NCBI RefSeq assembly: GCF_014217805.1
Contig: NZ_CP055156.1
Location: 3,726,585 to 3,790,584, forward strand
DNA: 64,000 nt
Source of the DNA: Adhaeribacter swui
GTDB lineage: Bacteria; Bacteroidota; Bacteroidia; Cytophagales; Hymenobacteraceae
Direction: 5' to 3'
Of this stretch, positions 44,846-54,525 are shown piece by piece (the stretch's first letter is position 1; the number at the start of each line of letters is the position of its first letter). The translations under genes and the position numbers were made by a program. Below the pieces are notes generated by a model, which worked only from the letters and a program-made list of their open reading frames with translations, had not been told where the DNA came from and did no database searches.

Positions 44846-45201
44846 AATAGTTAATTTATAGTTTAGGACTTAAGTAAACAAAGGCAGATTTGCTTACTTG
44901 TAAATTTGTAATAGGCTGGAAAATGAAAAATTTAAAAATTGGACGGGTTTTCTAAGAATTAATATTAGAAATAAAATTGCTGTAGTTCCAGGGTTTAAAT
45001 CGGTGAATCGTTTCCGGAAGAATCAGAAAATACCAGATTAGCGCGGGGTCAGAATTACGTTTTTAATCATACTTCACAATAGATTTTTAACTTACCTGGG
45101 CAAGCTTTCAGTACTAAAAAATTGACAGTGAATTTTTTATACGAACAGATCTAAAATTGGTGACCCGCAAATTAAAATTTTTAAAAATTTTAAATTTGGG
45201 T
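44846..45201. other. Intergenic gap with an AT-rich palindromic block
   Basis: About 355 bases, no gene seen. A long AT-only palindromic stretch (about 45172-45196) sits next to the stop of the oxidoreductase gene on the minus strand and may take the place of a terminator. Confidence 0.5.
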
Positions 45202-46557
45202 TTAGCTTATTTGTAACTGGTCGGGAACGGTACCCCGAAAAGCATCTAGTTTATCTATCCGTTTAAGTTTTACGGGTTTGCCGGTTCTCGCCGATTCGTA
45301 AATAGCCTCCATTATAACATGGTCCTGCAGGCCTTCTTCTCCGGGGGTATACGGTTTTTTATCTTCGGTTACGCACCGGGCCATATGGTCCATTTCCAGG
45401 GCAAATTGATTTTTCTGGCCGGCACTCGGGTTTATTTTTACTTCCATATCGTCCTGCACTTGCGAGCCTTCCATTTGCAAACCGTGGTAGCTAAAAGCCG
45501 GGTCTAAACCAAAGTACCCGCCTTTGTCGGCGTGGCAACGGTACCTTTTTGATTCGTGCACGCCGTAACTGGTGGTGCAATTAGCCAGAGCGCCGCTGGG
45601 GAATTGCAGTTGAAAAAATACGGTTTCTTCTACTTCTTTAAAGCGCGGATCGTTGGGCGTGCTGTAGATGGTGGCATTTACCTGCACGGGTTCTTCGCCT
45701 AATAAGTAACGCGCCGTGTTTAAACAATAAAGGCCAATATCGGGCAAAGAGCCACCGCCCGCCAAAGCTTTTTTTAAACGCCACTGTCCGGGTTCGCCTT
45801 GATTTTGGGTGTTAATGGCATCGATAATTTTTACGGTACCCATTTTTTTGTTGCGGGTCCACTCTTTGGCTTTTTGGTTGTTAGGCTCGTACTGAATGCG
45901 GTAGGCAATCATTAATTTTTTGCCGGCTTTTTCGCAAGCATCTATCATGCGTTGTGCCGATTGCGAATTAACCGACATGGGCTTTTCGCATAATACGTGT
46001 TTGCCCGCGTTGGCCGACCGAATAGTAAATTCTTCGTGCATGGAGTTGGGTAGCACAATATACACTACCTGCACATCGGGGTTGTTTTTGATATTATCGA
46101 AGTTTTGGTAATTGTAAATGCTCTTATCCGGAATGCCGTACTGCCGGGCTACTTTTTTGGCTTTTTCGGGGCTGCCGCTTACTAAGGCCGTAACTTTAGC
46201 GTATTTACACGACCCAAATGCCGGTAACAGTTCGCCCAGAGTAAGATTGCCTAAACCAACCAAAGCAAAACCTACGCGTTTATCGGGTTGTTCCGGCGCC
46301 GGAAAAGGTTCTTTTTTCTTTTCCGATGGATCGGCAATCTCTTTTAGCTCAATGGGTTCGGTTACTGAACTGGCGTGAATGTCTTTATCGGTGGGGCTGC
46401 CCGGGGCTTTTTGCTGCGCATTGGTGTCGCAGGAAGCCAGACTGCTTAAGGCAGTGGCTGCCAAAATACTTTTACCGGTATTGGTTAAAAAAGTGCGCCG
46501 GGTATAACCGTCTTCTCCTTCGGTAAGAGCGTTTAAAATGGTATTCAGGTCTTTCAT
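45202..46557 (-). CDS. Gfo/Idh/MocA family oxidoreductase, exported (Tat-type lipoprotein signal)
   Basis: About 451 residues from the ATG at 46557; 18 extra residues from an upstream start look spurious. The N-terminus has a twin-Arg TRRTFLTNTGKSILAATALS followed by SLASC, suggesting Tat export and lipid attachment. Then comes the NAD(P)-binding fold (VGFALVGLGNLTLGELLPAF) with the EKPMS motif of the family near residue 215, and a C-terminal dimer/substrate domain. Such exported members work on sugars, alditols or inositols; some are glycosidases. It stands alone, so the substrate cannot be inferred. Confidence 0.88.
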   Translation of the reverse strand: MKDLNTILNALTEGEDGYTRRTFLTNTGKSILAATALSSLASCDTNAQQKAPGSPTDKDIHASSVTEPIELKEIADPSEKKKEPFPAPEQPDKRVGFALVGLGNLTLGELLPAFGSCKYAKVTALVSGSPEKAKKVARQYGIPDKSIYNYQNFDNIKNNPDVQVVYIVLPNSMHEEFTIRSANAGKHVLCEKPMSVNSQSAQRMIDACEKAGKKLMIAYRIQYEPNNQKAKEWTRNKKMGTVKIIDAINTQNQGEPGQWRLKKALAGGGSLPDIGLYCLNTARYLLGEEPVQVNATIYSTPNDPRFKEVEETVFFQLQFPSGALANCTTSYGVHESKRYRCHADKGGYFGLDPAFSYHGLQMEGSQVQDDMEVKINPSAGQKNQFALEMDHMARCVTEDKKPYTPGEEGLQDHVIMEAIYESARTGKPVKLKRIDKLDAFRGTVPDQLQIS

Positions 46558-46775
46558 GGCTGGGGCAGAGCGTATTATAAATAAAAGGTTTGCCTTAACG
46601 TCTACTCCCAAGCCTTTACTTAGGTTTAAGCAAATGGTAGAAAAGCCAAAATTTTAAAAAATTAAATTAAAGGCCTCTACATGACAGCTTTAGTTTAAAA
46701 TTGTCGTAAGGTATTGATATCAGAAAAGTAAATTATAAACAACCCGGTAGCCTTAAAATTTTAAAAATTATTTCT

Positions 46776-47555
46776 TTGCGTTCGATAATAATTCTGTTTC
46801 TGTTAGTGGGTTTAAACATCCGGTTTGCTTTAGGGCAGACTAACCGGATTGCGGATAAAAATAAAATAGGTTGGTTTGTTTACGAGGGCGACCATGCACT
46901 GAGTAAAAAATGGAAACTTCACACTGAGTACCAATGGCGACGCATTGATTACATTAAGAGTTGGCAACAATCGCTGGCCCGGGTTGGCTTCACTTACCAA
47001 ATATTACCGCAAGTAAAAGTAGGGGCGGGGTATACTTCTTTTATAACTTTCCCCTACGGGGGTTACCCTACTGCCGAAACCGGTGACCCTTTTCCGGAGC
47101 GCCGTTTGCACCAGGATATTCAACTAAGTAATACCATGGGGAGGGTAGCTTTGCAACACCGCTTTCGGTTAGAACAACGCTGGCTCGGGCAATTACAGCA
47201 AAGTACCGGCAAGAACGTGCAAAGCTGGGAGTACCAGAACCGCATCCGGTACCAGATTGCGCTGCAGGTGCCGTTACAAGGCCTTACCCTTGATGATCAG
47301 GAATGGTATATTAACTTTTTCGATGAATTATTTCTGGGCTTTGGGAAAAATGTGGGCCAGAACGTCTATAATCAAAACCGGATATCCGGTGGCTTGGGTT
47401 ACCAGTTTACCGATGATTTTCAGGTAGAATTAAATTATTTGTACCAGATTACACAACACGCCGAAACAGATCCGGTTTCGGGCAACAACGTGTTTGAGTA
47501 TAACCAAGGCTTTCGGTTGGGGGTAGTTTATAATTTTAAATTTTTTAAAAATTAG
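46776..47555 (+). CDS. DUF2490 family outer-membrane beta-barrel protein
   Basis: 259 residues. A signal peptide (about 1-20, LFLLVGLNIRFALG-QTN) is followed by alternating strands: KWKLHTEYQWRRIDYIKSWQ, RVGFTYQILPQVKVGAGYT, and a C-terminal strand ending in YNFKFFKN, as in outer-membrane barrels. LQHRFRLEQRWLGQL is typical of DUF2490. No ATG is in frame near the signal peptide, so the start is read as TTG at 46776, which is unusual. Function is unknown; probably a surface or transport barrel. Confidence 0.8.
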   Translation: MRSIIILFLLVGLNIRFALGQTNRIADKNKIGWFVYEGDHALSKKWKLHTEYQWRRIDYIKSWQQSLARVGFTYQILPQVKVGAGYTSFITFPYGGYPTAETGDPFPERRLHQDIQLSNTMGRVALQHRFRLEQRWLGQLQQSTGKNVQSWEYQNRIRYQIALQVPLQGLTLDDQEWYINFFDELFLGFGKNVGQNVYNQNRISGGLGYQFTDDFQVELNYLYQITQHAETDPVSGNNVFEYNQGFRLGVVYNFKFFKN

Positions 47556-47649
47556 ATTAACAGACTTGTTAAATAAGTGTTTAAATCAAATTTACGAGTT
47601 GATAAGGTTACGATAAAGTATCAGCAGTTAATTACCTAATTATACAAAA

Positions 47650-47682
47650 ATCTAACATCCAATATCTAACATCTAACATCTT
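47650..47682. repeat. Short tandem repeat ATCTAACATC-type
   Basis: Three to four imperfect copies of a ten-base unit lie just past the 3' end of the leftward reductase gene, in the gap where two genes converge. Resembles the tandem repeats at 8920-8975 and 15158-15173 in style, not in sequence. Confidence 0.55.
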
Positions 47683-47685
47683 ATT

Positions 47686-48753
47686 TCATTCCCGTAATTT
47701 TTCCCCTTCGCTTTTATGGGGGCGTAAGGTAGTATCTTGGTTTAAGCCTAGTTCTTTTTGAATTTGCGGAGAAGAATTTTTAGGTTCTAAACCAAAGCGC
47801 AAGCGCCATTCCCGGATACCGGTTTTTAATTCTTTTAAATAGTTTTTGGGTCTTTGGTAACCATAAGCCCGGTATTGATTAGGGGGTACTTTGCCTTTTT
47901 CGGCTACAAATAAGGTAAATTCCAGCACCCATTGTTTAAAAACCTGCATAAACTGGTCTTCCTGCACCATGTCTTCGGCTTGGTTGTCGCTGTATTTTTG
48001 GCCTTTGCCGGTGGTAGCGTGCGCCCATAATTTATCGGGTACTTCTACGCCGCCGTAGCGGCATTGCCACACAAAAGGCGCATACGCGTCGCGTTCATTT
48101 TCAAAAGGCTCTGCTTCCGGGTCGAAGTATTGTTTATGACGTAAAATCTTAGGTCGGCCAGTAGCATCCATTTCATCGGCCCCTTCGTCGCCGTAGCAAA
48201 AAAAGCCGGCGGTGCGGCCTTCTAAATGATTCTGACTCATGTGCTGCCATTGCTCGGTATGCTCCAGGGCCATGGCTTTTTCGGGATCTTTGTGCTCAAT
48301 GGTGTTTTCGTCGGGGTTGCCGCCGTTCATGCAAACCAAACGATCGAACATCAGTTTTAAATTGCTGGTAGGTCCGTACCAATTAATGGGCCCGATAATG
48401 GCCCAGGCATCGGCCATATCTAAACGCGCGTACATATCTAAATCCCACAACAAATCGGGTTCAGAAGAACTGTTTTTTTCGTAGCAGTTACAAGGCCAAA
48501 CGCAGAGCGCCATAGAGGTAGAAACACAAGCATTGCAGCTTTGGATACGGGCTCGGCTGTACACGTTGCCTAAATCTTCGTAATCAATTTCCCAATCGGC
48601 GGGTAACATTTCGGCCATTTGCAGCATTAAAGTTCGGGATTTGCTATCTACGCCGGGGCAGTTGTATTGCCTCCGGTCAGAGCCCGAAATAATTAATACC
48701 CGGAAAGGTCTTTCGTTTACCGGTAGTGCCGCATTGTCGTCGTTGGGTTTCAT
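47686..48753 (-). CDS. Flavodoxin-fold NAD(P)H-dependent oxidoreductase
   Basis: 355 residues. FRVLIISGSDRRQYNCPGVD opens an FMN-reductase-like fold. Family features include a Cys-containing segment (RIQSCNACVSTSMALCVWPC), DAWAIIGPINWYGPTSNLKL and MFDRLVCMNGGNPD, then GFFCYGDEGADEMDATG. It would bind FMN and reduce quinones or a metal/organic substrate in the cytoplasm. It is longer than ordinary members by a 100-residue C-terminal part that I do not recognise. The next gene on the same strand is a glycosyltransferase starting about 30 bases upstream; the two may be co-transcribed. Confidence 0.82.
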   Translation of the reverse strand: MKPNDDNAALPVNERPFRVLIISGSDRRQYNCPGVDSKSRTLMLQMAEMLPADWEIDYEDLGNVYSRARIQSCNACVSTSMALCVWPCNCYEKNSSSEPDLLWDLDMYARLDMADAWAIIGPINWYGPTSNLKLMFDRLVCMNGGNPDENTIEHKDPEKAMALEHTEQWQHMSQNHLEGRTAGFFCYGDEGADEMDATGRPKILRHKQYFDPEAEPFENERDAYAPFVWQCRYGGVEVPDKLWAHATTGKGQKYSDNQAEDMVQEDQFMQVFKQWVLEFTLFVAEKGKVPPNQYRAYGYQRPKNYLKELKTGIREWRLRFGLEPKNSSPQIQKELGLNQDTTLRPHKSEGEKLRE

Positions 48754-48783
48754 AGGTTACTATGTTAAGGCAGAACTTTATTT

Positions 48784-49482
48784 TTAAATTTTGTTACCGG
48801 GTATTAGTTTTCGGTAGGTGCTTACCAGTTGATGTTGGGAAAAACCGAGAAAATACATGGCATAAATTAAAAAAAAGATGCCCTGGGTTTTGTAAATACC
48901 GTTGGTTAGATACTTACGTGCTGAGGTTAAAACCGGCTTTTTTAAAATTATAAATTTGTTGTTTTTTCGAAGCCGTTTAATGATTTCCTGGTCTTCCAAC
49001 ACGGTATGCGCTTCGTCATAACCGCCTATCTGGGTAAATTTTTCTTTGGTAACAAATAAACTTTGATCGCCAAACCGGAAAAAAATAGGATTAAAACGCG
49101 TGAACCAACAATTGGCTTTTAAAAACCAATGACTAAAATCAAAACTGAGTAAAAAGCAGCCGCTGTGGTAGCCAGATTTTACGGCTTCCATAATGTCTGT
49201 TGTAAAGCCAATGGGTGGGGTGGTATCGGCGTGTAGAAAATACAATACATTGCCTATGGCTACTTGGGCAGCCTGGTTTAACTGTACTGCCCGGCCCTTA
49301 TGGGTACTAACAATTACCCGGGCACCAACAGCACGGGCTTGTTGCACGGTATCATCGGTGCTGCCGCCATCCACCACAATTACTTCGGTAATGGCCTGGC
49401 GCGTTCCTTTTTGGTATATAGCCCGAATGGTGGATGCAATATGCTCGCTTTCGTTATAAGTGGGTATAATTACGCTTATCAC
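48784..49482 (-). CDS. TIGR04283 family GT2 glycosyltransferase (arsenosugar-type)
   Basis: 232 residues. SVIIPTYNESEHIASTIRAI, then VIVVDGGSTDDTVQQARAVG and YFLHADTTPP give the GT-A nucleotide-sugar fold with its DxD-type metal site. GGYDEAHTVLEDQEIIKRLR is the acceptor-side motif. This pattern is called TIGR04283, linked in some bacteria to arsenosugar synthesis. The start is GTG (49480-49482), with no ATG near. A C-terminal hydrophobic helix (FFLIYAMYFLGF) may tether it to the membrane. No arsenic genes are in the window, so the arsenosugar role is only a family label here. Confidence 0.86.
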   Translation of the reverse strand: MISVIIPTYNESEHIASTIRAIYQKGTRQAITEVIVVDGGSTDDTVQQARAVGARVIVSTHKGRAVQLNQAAQVAIGNVLYFLHADTTPPIGFTTDIMEAVKSGYHSGCFLLSFDFSHWFLKANCWFTRFNPIFFRFGDQSLFVTKEKFTQIGGYDEAHTVLEDQEIIKRLRKNNKFIILKKPVLTSARKYLTNGIYKTQGIFFLIYAMYFLGFSQHQLVSTYRKLIPGNKI

Positions 49483-49911
49483 AAATAATTGCTGTTAAAT
49501 TCTTTTTGCTCTTAAAACAAAACATTACAGGTAATTTAATGGAACAAAGCTAAATAACCTTTCCAGAGAAGTTCCGGCCTAATCAGCACCCAAGGTATTT
49601 ATCAGATAAAGGCACTTTATAAGTAATTCAAATTTAAACCCCTTGCCAAGGCCTCGTCTTGTTATATTGTTGTAGTTTAAAAGTAATACGGGTAATAATT
49701 TACGGAGTTCCTTATTTGCCAGACTCGGGCAACCTTAACCGGAAGCTGGATTAATTACGTAAAGGGGTATTTAATAAGGCTGCAGAGGAAGTTAAATTTT
49801 AAAATTTTTAAAAATCAGCTTTAATAGCGGCATAATTCTAAGTTAAAACGTACTTCCCGGTTTTTACCAGTTGGTGGTAAAATCAACGGTGTTACAGGTA
49901 AATTAAACGGT
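49483..49911. other. Gap between divergent genes; AT-rich block only
   Basis: About 430 bases. The AT-only palindromic stretch at about 49795-49816 stands out. No gene, tRNA or clear promoter pair. It must hold the promoters of the leftward glycosyltransferase and the rightward AI-2E gene. Confidence 0.45.
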
Positions 49912-50997
49912 ATGACAGGAATTTCTATAAATAGATTGGCGGTAACGCAAGTAGTATTGGTACTTACGGTATTAATCTTATACTATGGCCGGGTATTTTT
50001 AATACCCTTGGCCTTTGCTGTATTTTTTGCCATGATGCTTTTGCCCGTGAGTAACAAACTGGAAAAATGGGGAATTGGCCGGATTTGGTCTACTTTGCTA
50101 TGCATTGCTTTAATCTTGCTGTTTATTGCGGCCATCTTTTTTATAGTGGGGTTACAAGCCGCTAGTTTATCGGAAGATTTACCGCAGATTCAGAAAAAGC
50201 TGCAACAATATTTAGATACCGGCCAGCAATGGGTACAGCAACAATTTGGCGTAGCGCCGCAGGAACAAATTAAAGTTTTAAAATCGCAGATTTCAAAGTT
50301 CTCCGAATTGTTTAACCAATTTGCTACTAGTTTGTTATCCGGCGGAATGGGCCTGCTCAGTGGTTTTGCCTTAATTCTATTTTATTTCTTTTTTCTGATG
50401 TGGAAGCGGGAAAAATACGAAAAGTTTTTTGTACACCTGGCTCAGCCAGAAAACCGGCCGGAAGTAAAGCAAACCCTCTCAGAAATTAAACAAGTAGCTT
50501 CGCAGTACTTAGTAGCCCGTTTGTTCTCCATGGTATTTTTAGCAGTGTTTTACATGGTTGGCTTCTCCGTTATCGGAATTGAAAATGCCATTATCATCAG
50601 TTTAGTAGCTGTTCTGCCCACCATCGTGCCTTACATCGGTTCGATTATCGGCGGATTGTTTCCGTTGTTGATGGCGCTGGTAGCGGGTTCTTCCGGCATG
50701 GTGCTGCCGGTAATTATTGTGTTGGTGCTGGCCCAGGTGATAGATAATAACATAATTGAACCTTTGGTGGAAGGTAACAGCATGAACATTAGCCCCTTTA
50801 TAACCATTGTGGCAATTGTATTGGGCGAACTGATTTGGGGAATTGCCGGTATGATTTTGTTTATTCCAATTTTTGCTATTATTCGGATTATCTGCGACCA
50901 CCTGCCGGCTTTAGCGCCTTACAGCTTCTTATTAGAGAACGACGTGGAAGAACCAAAATGGATGGAAAAAGTAAAAGGCTGGTTCGGGAAAAGCTAA
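49912..50997 (+). CDS. AI-2E family transporter (TqsA/PerM/YdiK type)
   Basis: 361 residues with about eight helices: three near 10-75, then from about 140 to 330. SLVAVLPTIVPYIGSIIGGL and QVIDNNIIEPLVEGNSMNIS carry the family glycine/proline and acidic motifs, and AIVLGELIWGIAGMILFIPI closes the fold. Members export small molecules or act as Na+/H+ antiporters; the AI-2 name is historical. The soluble region of about 80-135 (amphipathic, Gln-rich) is also typical. Monocistronic. Confidence 0.9.
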   Translation: MTGISINRLAVTQVVLVLTVLILYYGRVFLIPLAFAVFFAMMLLPVSNKLEKWGIGRIWSTLLCIALILLFIAAIFFIVGLQAASLSEDLPQIQKKLQQYLDTGQQWVQQQFGVAPQEQIKVLKSQISKFSELFNQFATSLLSGGMGLLSGFALILFYFFFLMWKREKYEKFFVHLAQPENRPEVKQTLSEIKQVASQYLVARLFSMVFLAVFYMVGFSVIGIENAIIISLVAVLPTIVPYIGSIIGGLFPLLMALVAGSSGMVLPVIIVLVLAQVIDNNIIEPLVEGNSMNISPFITIVAIVLGELIWGIAGMILFIPIFAIIRIICDHLPALAPYSFLLENDVEEPKWMEKVKGWFGKS

Positions 50998-51112
50998 ATT
51001 TTTATTTTTTAAAAAATAGCCCGATCCTGGTTTTCCCTTTACATCAAAATAAATACCCACCAACTTACGCTGGTGGCCATGCAAATCAGTTTTACCTTTT
51101 AAGCTCAGGAGG

Positions 51113-51535
51113 CTAGGCTGCCGGAGAAGAAACCACAATTGAAAAGGTGTTTTTACCTGGTTCCGGTACCATTACAATGGTGGAGCCATCTTCTTTTATC
51201 CAGGTATTTTTACCGGATGCTTTTGGTTTAAGTAAGCCCGTGGTAACCTGATTTTCAAAAGCTTTTCTCGACTTTTCCCATTCCGATAGAGGCAGAACGG
51301 TAATTAGCAGGTCGCAAACATCAGCTTGGTTAAAGCGCAAAATGGTGTTCATGTTTATTTTGGTGTTGCTGTAATGAATAAACTGGAATTGATTTTTTTG
51401 CTCTGTTTTCTTTTCCACGGTAAAAGCCATTTCGCTCATTGTTTCGCGCGCTTCCGCTTTGGTCATTTTTAACTGTGCTTTGGTTTGGGCTAATCCCAGA
51501 AAGGTGAAACCCAAAAACAATAAAAACTTGGTCAT
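51113..51535 (-). CDS. Uncharacterised exported protein
   Basis: 140 residues. A signal peptide (about 1-20, FLLFLGFTFLGLAQTKA-Q) then a small alpha/beta domain: SEMAFTVEKKTEQKNQFQFI and DVCDLLITVLPLSEWEKSRK. No motif I recognise. It is convergent with the AI-2E gene, about 115 bases between stops. Probably periplasmic or outer-membrane associated. Confidence 0.65.
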   Translation of the reverse strand: MTKFLLFLGFTFLGLAQTKAQLKMTKAEARETMSEMAFTVEKKTEQKNQFQFIHYSNTKINMNTILRFNQADVCDLLITVLPLSEWEKSRKAFENQVTTGLLKPKASGKNTWIKEDGSTIVMVPEPGKNTFSIVVSSPAA

Positions 51536-51965
51536 AGCTTAATGATTAAAGGTTATTAAATAGATATGGCTTATACCCGGTCTATGTCTGTAAATTTGGT
51601 GTATATCGTTCTTTTTAAGTTATATCGGCTGAAAAGCTATAATAGCCTGTTTTAAATTAAAAATAGGCTGTATCGCTTCTGTTTTAATTGCTTAATGAGT
51701 ATTCAGGAAAATTAGGTAAGTAATTTACTACTACTTATTTAAAGTTTATAAGTTGAAGAAATTTACTGAATTTTTAAAAATTTCTTCTGCGAGTTCATTG
51801 GTAATCGTTGTGCCTGAAGGTGAAGAAATTATTGCTATCGCCGGATTTGATTAAAAACTTAGCATGATCAGTTTAACCAAAAGTTTTAATTTTTAAAAAT
51901 TCTGATTTTTACGGCACTCTTTGGCTGGTTTTCGTTTAAACAGGCTTAATTCTAAAGTAAAAACG
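51536..51965. other. Gap ahead of the ThDP enzyme gene
   Basis: About 430 bases with the usual AT-rich palindrome near 51886-51902. A short coding-like piece, ASSLVIVVPEGEEIIAIAG, ends at a stop near 51854 but has no ATG and matches nothing I know. No other gene is seen. Confidence 0.45.
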
Positions 51966-53750
51966 ATGAAAGAGAACGTAAGCGATTTCCTGTTACAACG
52001 TTTGGCTGCCTGGGGAGTAACCCGGATGTTTGGTTATCCGGGCGATGGAATAAACGGCATCATGGGAGCCTTGGACCGTATGGAAAATCCGATTGAGTTT
52101 GTGCAGACCCGGCACGAAGAAATGGCTTCTTTAATGGCCTGCGCCCACGCAAAATTTACTAAGCAGGTAGGGGTTTGTATTGCTACTTCGGGGCCGGGGG
52201 CTATTCACTTACTAAATGGCTTGTACGACGCCAAACTGGATCACCAACCCGTAGTAGCCATTGTGGGGCAGAAAGCGCTTACCGCTTTAGGCGGCAATAG
52301 CCAACAAGAAGTAGATTTAATTTCTTTGTTTAAAGATTTAGCTTCGGAGTATGTGCAAATGGCCACTGATCCTGCCCAGATTCGTCACTTAATTGACCGG
52401 GCTTTCCGGATTGCTATTTCTCAACGCACGGTTACCTGTATCATCATCCCGAATGATTTACAAACCAAAGAATACCAGGAGCCGCCGCACCAACACCAAA
52501 CCATCCATTCGGGCATCGGCTATTCGGCGCCGCGGGTAATTCCGCAAGCAAACGATTTAGAGAAAGCCGCCACCATTTTAAATGCCGGTAGTAAAGTGGC
52601 TATTCTGGCGGGTGCCGGGGCGCTGCACGCCGCCGAAGAAATCATTCAAATTGCCGATTTACTAGGCGCCGGCGTGGCCAAAGCGTTTTTGGGCAAAATA
52701 GTTTTACCGGATGATCTGCCTTTTGTTACGGGAGCTATTGGCTTGTTTGGCACGAACGCCTCGCACGACATGATGCAAAACTGCGATACCTTGCTCATGA
52801 TTGGTTCCAGTTTTCCGTACGCCGAATTTTTACCGGAAGAAGGGAAAGCCCGCGGTATCCAGATTGAGTTAGATGGACGCATGCAGAGTATTCGTTACCC
52901 CATGGAAGTAAACTTAACCGGCGACAGTGCCGAAACCTTAAAGGCTTTAATACCGCTCATCACGCGAAAAACCGACCGAAGCTGGCAGCAACGCATCGAG
53001 CAGAATGTAAAAGCCTGGTGGCAATTGGTAAGTTTATGGGCCACCCGGGAAGCCAATCCGGTTAACCCCCGTTTATTATTCGAGGAGTTGTCGCCGCGCT
53101 TACCCGATAACTGCATTATAGCCTGCGATTCTGGTTCTACCTCCAGTTGGACGGCCCAGCATATCCGCATTCGCAAGGGCATGCAATTTTCTGTATCGGG
53201 TACGCTGGCTACCATGGGCTGCGCTATTCCTTATGCTATAGCGGCCAAGTTTGCCCACCCGGACAAGCCGGTTTTTGCCTTTGTGGGCGATGGTGCCATG
53301 CAGATGGGAGGCAACAGCGAATTGTTAACGGTTCAAAAATATTGGCAAAAATGGTCAAATCCGAAATTAGTGGTGCTGGTCCTCAATAATCGCGATCTTA
53401 ACTTTGTAACCTGGGAACAACGCTTAATGCAAGGCGACCCTAAATTTAATGAATCACAAGTGTTACCAGAATTTAATTACGCGCAATATGCCGAGAGCTT
53501 AGGTTTTGTGGGTATCCGGGTGGATCGCCCGGAGCAGGTAGCTGCTGCCTGGGAAACGGCTTTACAAGCAGATCGCCCGATAATTATTGATGCCCTCACC
53601 GACCCGGAAGTATTAACCTTTACCCCGGAGTTAGCCAAAGAATTTGCGCAAAAGTTGGCCCAAGCCATTGAAAAAGGCGATGAAGCTGCCCTGCAACATC
53701 TGGAAGATCCTTTACGCAAGGCAGTAAATAAAAAACTGCAATCAGAATAA
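51966..53750 (+). CDS. Thiamine-diphosphate enzyme, pyruvate oxidase/acetolactate synthase type
   Basis: About 594 residues from the ATG at 51966; the 15 residues before it are unlikely. The three-domain ThDP layout is clear. The Pyr domain has FGYPGDGINGIMGALDR and the catalytic Glu in FVQTRHEEMASLMACAHA. The middle FAD/ADP-like domain has VAILAGAGALHAAEEIIQIA. The PP domain has FAFVGDGAMQMGGNSELLTV, with NNRDLN as the end of the Mg-ThDP motif. Sequence features fit the stand-alone thiamine-pyrophosphate-requiring group near pyruvate oxidase (PoxB) rather than the biosynthetic acetolactate synthase, since no regulatory subunit follows. The substrate is likely pyruvate or a related 2-oxoacid. 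Confidence 0.85.
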   Translation: MKENVSDFLLQRLAAWGVTRMFGYPGDGINGIMGALDRMENPIEFVQTRHEEMASLMACAHAKFTKQVGVCIATSGPGAIHLLNGLYDAKLDHQPVVAIVGQKALTALGGNSQQEVDLISLFKDLASEYVQMATDPAQIRHLIDRAFRIAISQRTVTCIIIPNDLQTKEYQEPPHQHQTIHSGIGYSAPRVIPQANDLEKAATILNAGSKVAILAGAGALHAAEEIIQIADLLGAGVAKAFLGKIVLPDDLPFVTGAIGLFGTNASHDMMQNCDTLLMIGSSFPYAEFLPEEGKARGIQIELDGRMQSIRYPMEVNLTGDSAETLKALIPLITRKTDRSWQQRIEQNVKAWWQLVSLWATREANPVNPRLLFEELSPRLPDNCIIACDSGSTSSWTAQHIRIRKGMQFSVSGTLATMGCAIPYAIAAKFAHPDKPVFAFVGDGAMQMGGNSELLTVQKYWQKWSNPKLVVLVLNNRDLNFVTWEQRLMQGDPKFNESQVLPEFNYAQYAESLGFVGIRVDRPEQVAAAWETALQADRPIIIDALTDPEVLTFTPELAKEFAQKLAQAIEKGDEAALQHLEDPLRKAVNKKLQSE

Positions 53751-53781
53751 GATAGAAAAAGGGATTTAGCATCAAAATCCG

Positions 53782-53825
53782 ATATAAAGCAAAAAGGCCG
53801 GTACAACGGCCTTTTTGCTTTATAT
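53782..53825. terminator. Strong terminator after the ThDP enzyme gene
   Basis: A perfect 19-bp stem (53782-53800 with 53807-53825) closes a six-base loop and has A/T runs on both strands. It can serve both the rightward gene and the leftward gene that ends at 53849. Confidence 0.9.
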
Positions 53826-53848
53826 TAAACTTTACTTTAGCAATTAAA

Positions 53849-54313
53849 TTAGCTCGCTTTCTTTAAAAGAGAATACTCAAAGGGGTAAGCAATTACTTGT
53901 TCTGTATTGGATTGATGCGAAGCAATAATGCGGTTTACATAATTAACCGATTGCATTAAATTGCTTTTAATTAAAGTATAGGGCATCCGGATGGTATAAT
54001 GGCCGTTTACCAAAGAGTAGTGGGTCCGCTGCAAGTCGTGCAAAGGGTTACCGGCTGCATCTTCGGTAGAACTTTTTTCTATTTCAATCGTGATTTTAGA
54101 ATCCGGTATTGAGATTATCATTTGTTCCTGGGTGGTAAACCGCTCTAATCGTGCTTTAATGCCCAGCTTTAATAACTCGTACTGCAATGCTTTGGCCTGC
54201 GGAGCAATTCGGGGCACTGTAGCAGTTACAATATTATTTTTAGCCCAGGTACTATAATTTAAATAGTAGTAGATAATAAATGCGCTGGTAAAACAAATGA
54301 TTAAAGAGCCCAT
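53849..54313 (-). CDS. Uncharacterised protein with one N-terminal membrane helix
   Basis: 154 residues. SLIICFTSAFIIYYYLNY (about 3-20) is one membrane anchor. The soluble part looks alpha/beta: ALQYELLKLGIKARLERFTT, then MIISIPDSKITIEIEKSS. I recognise no family. No partner gene is adjacent except the small ORF 200 bases upstream on the same strand. Confidence 0.6.
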   Translation of the reverse strand: MGSLIICFTSAFIIYYYLNYSTWAKNNIVTATVPRIAPQAKALQYELLKLGIKARLERFTTQEQMIISIPDSKITIEIEKSSTEDAAGNPLHDLQRTHYSLVNGHYTIRMPYTLIKSNLMQSVNYVNRIIASHQSNTEQVIAYPFEYSLLKKAS

Positions 54314-54525
54314 ACAAGTAAATATTTATATGTTCAAATATATAAAAATTAAATTATATAAATCCAGTAAATTTTAGGAATTTTTTAAATTTTTTACTCA
54401 CGAAAGCTAATCAAGGATGTACCACCGGAAGAGGTACCATCAATCAGAAGTATTTGTGAAGCAAGGTAATCTGGTTTAAACAACCAGCTTGTATAATTTA
54501 TCAAAAGCGTGCAAATAACAACCCA

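Noticed and set aside
51750-51854. Short frame ending in ASSLVIVVPEGEEIIAIAG before the ThDP gene.
   Set aside because: No ATG, only some 30 codons, and no known relative; noted only as a possible remnant.
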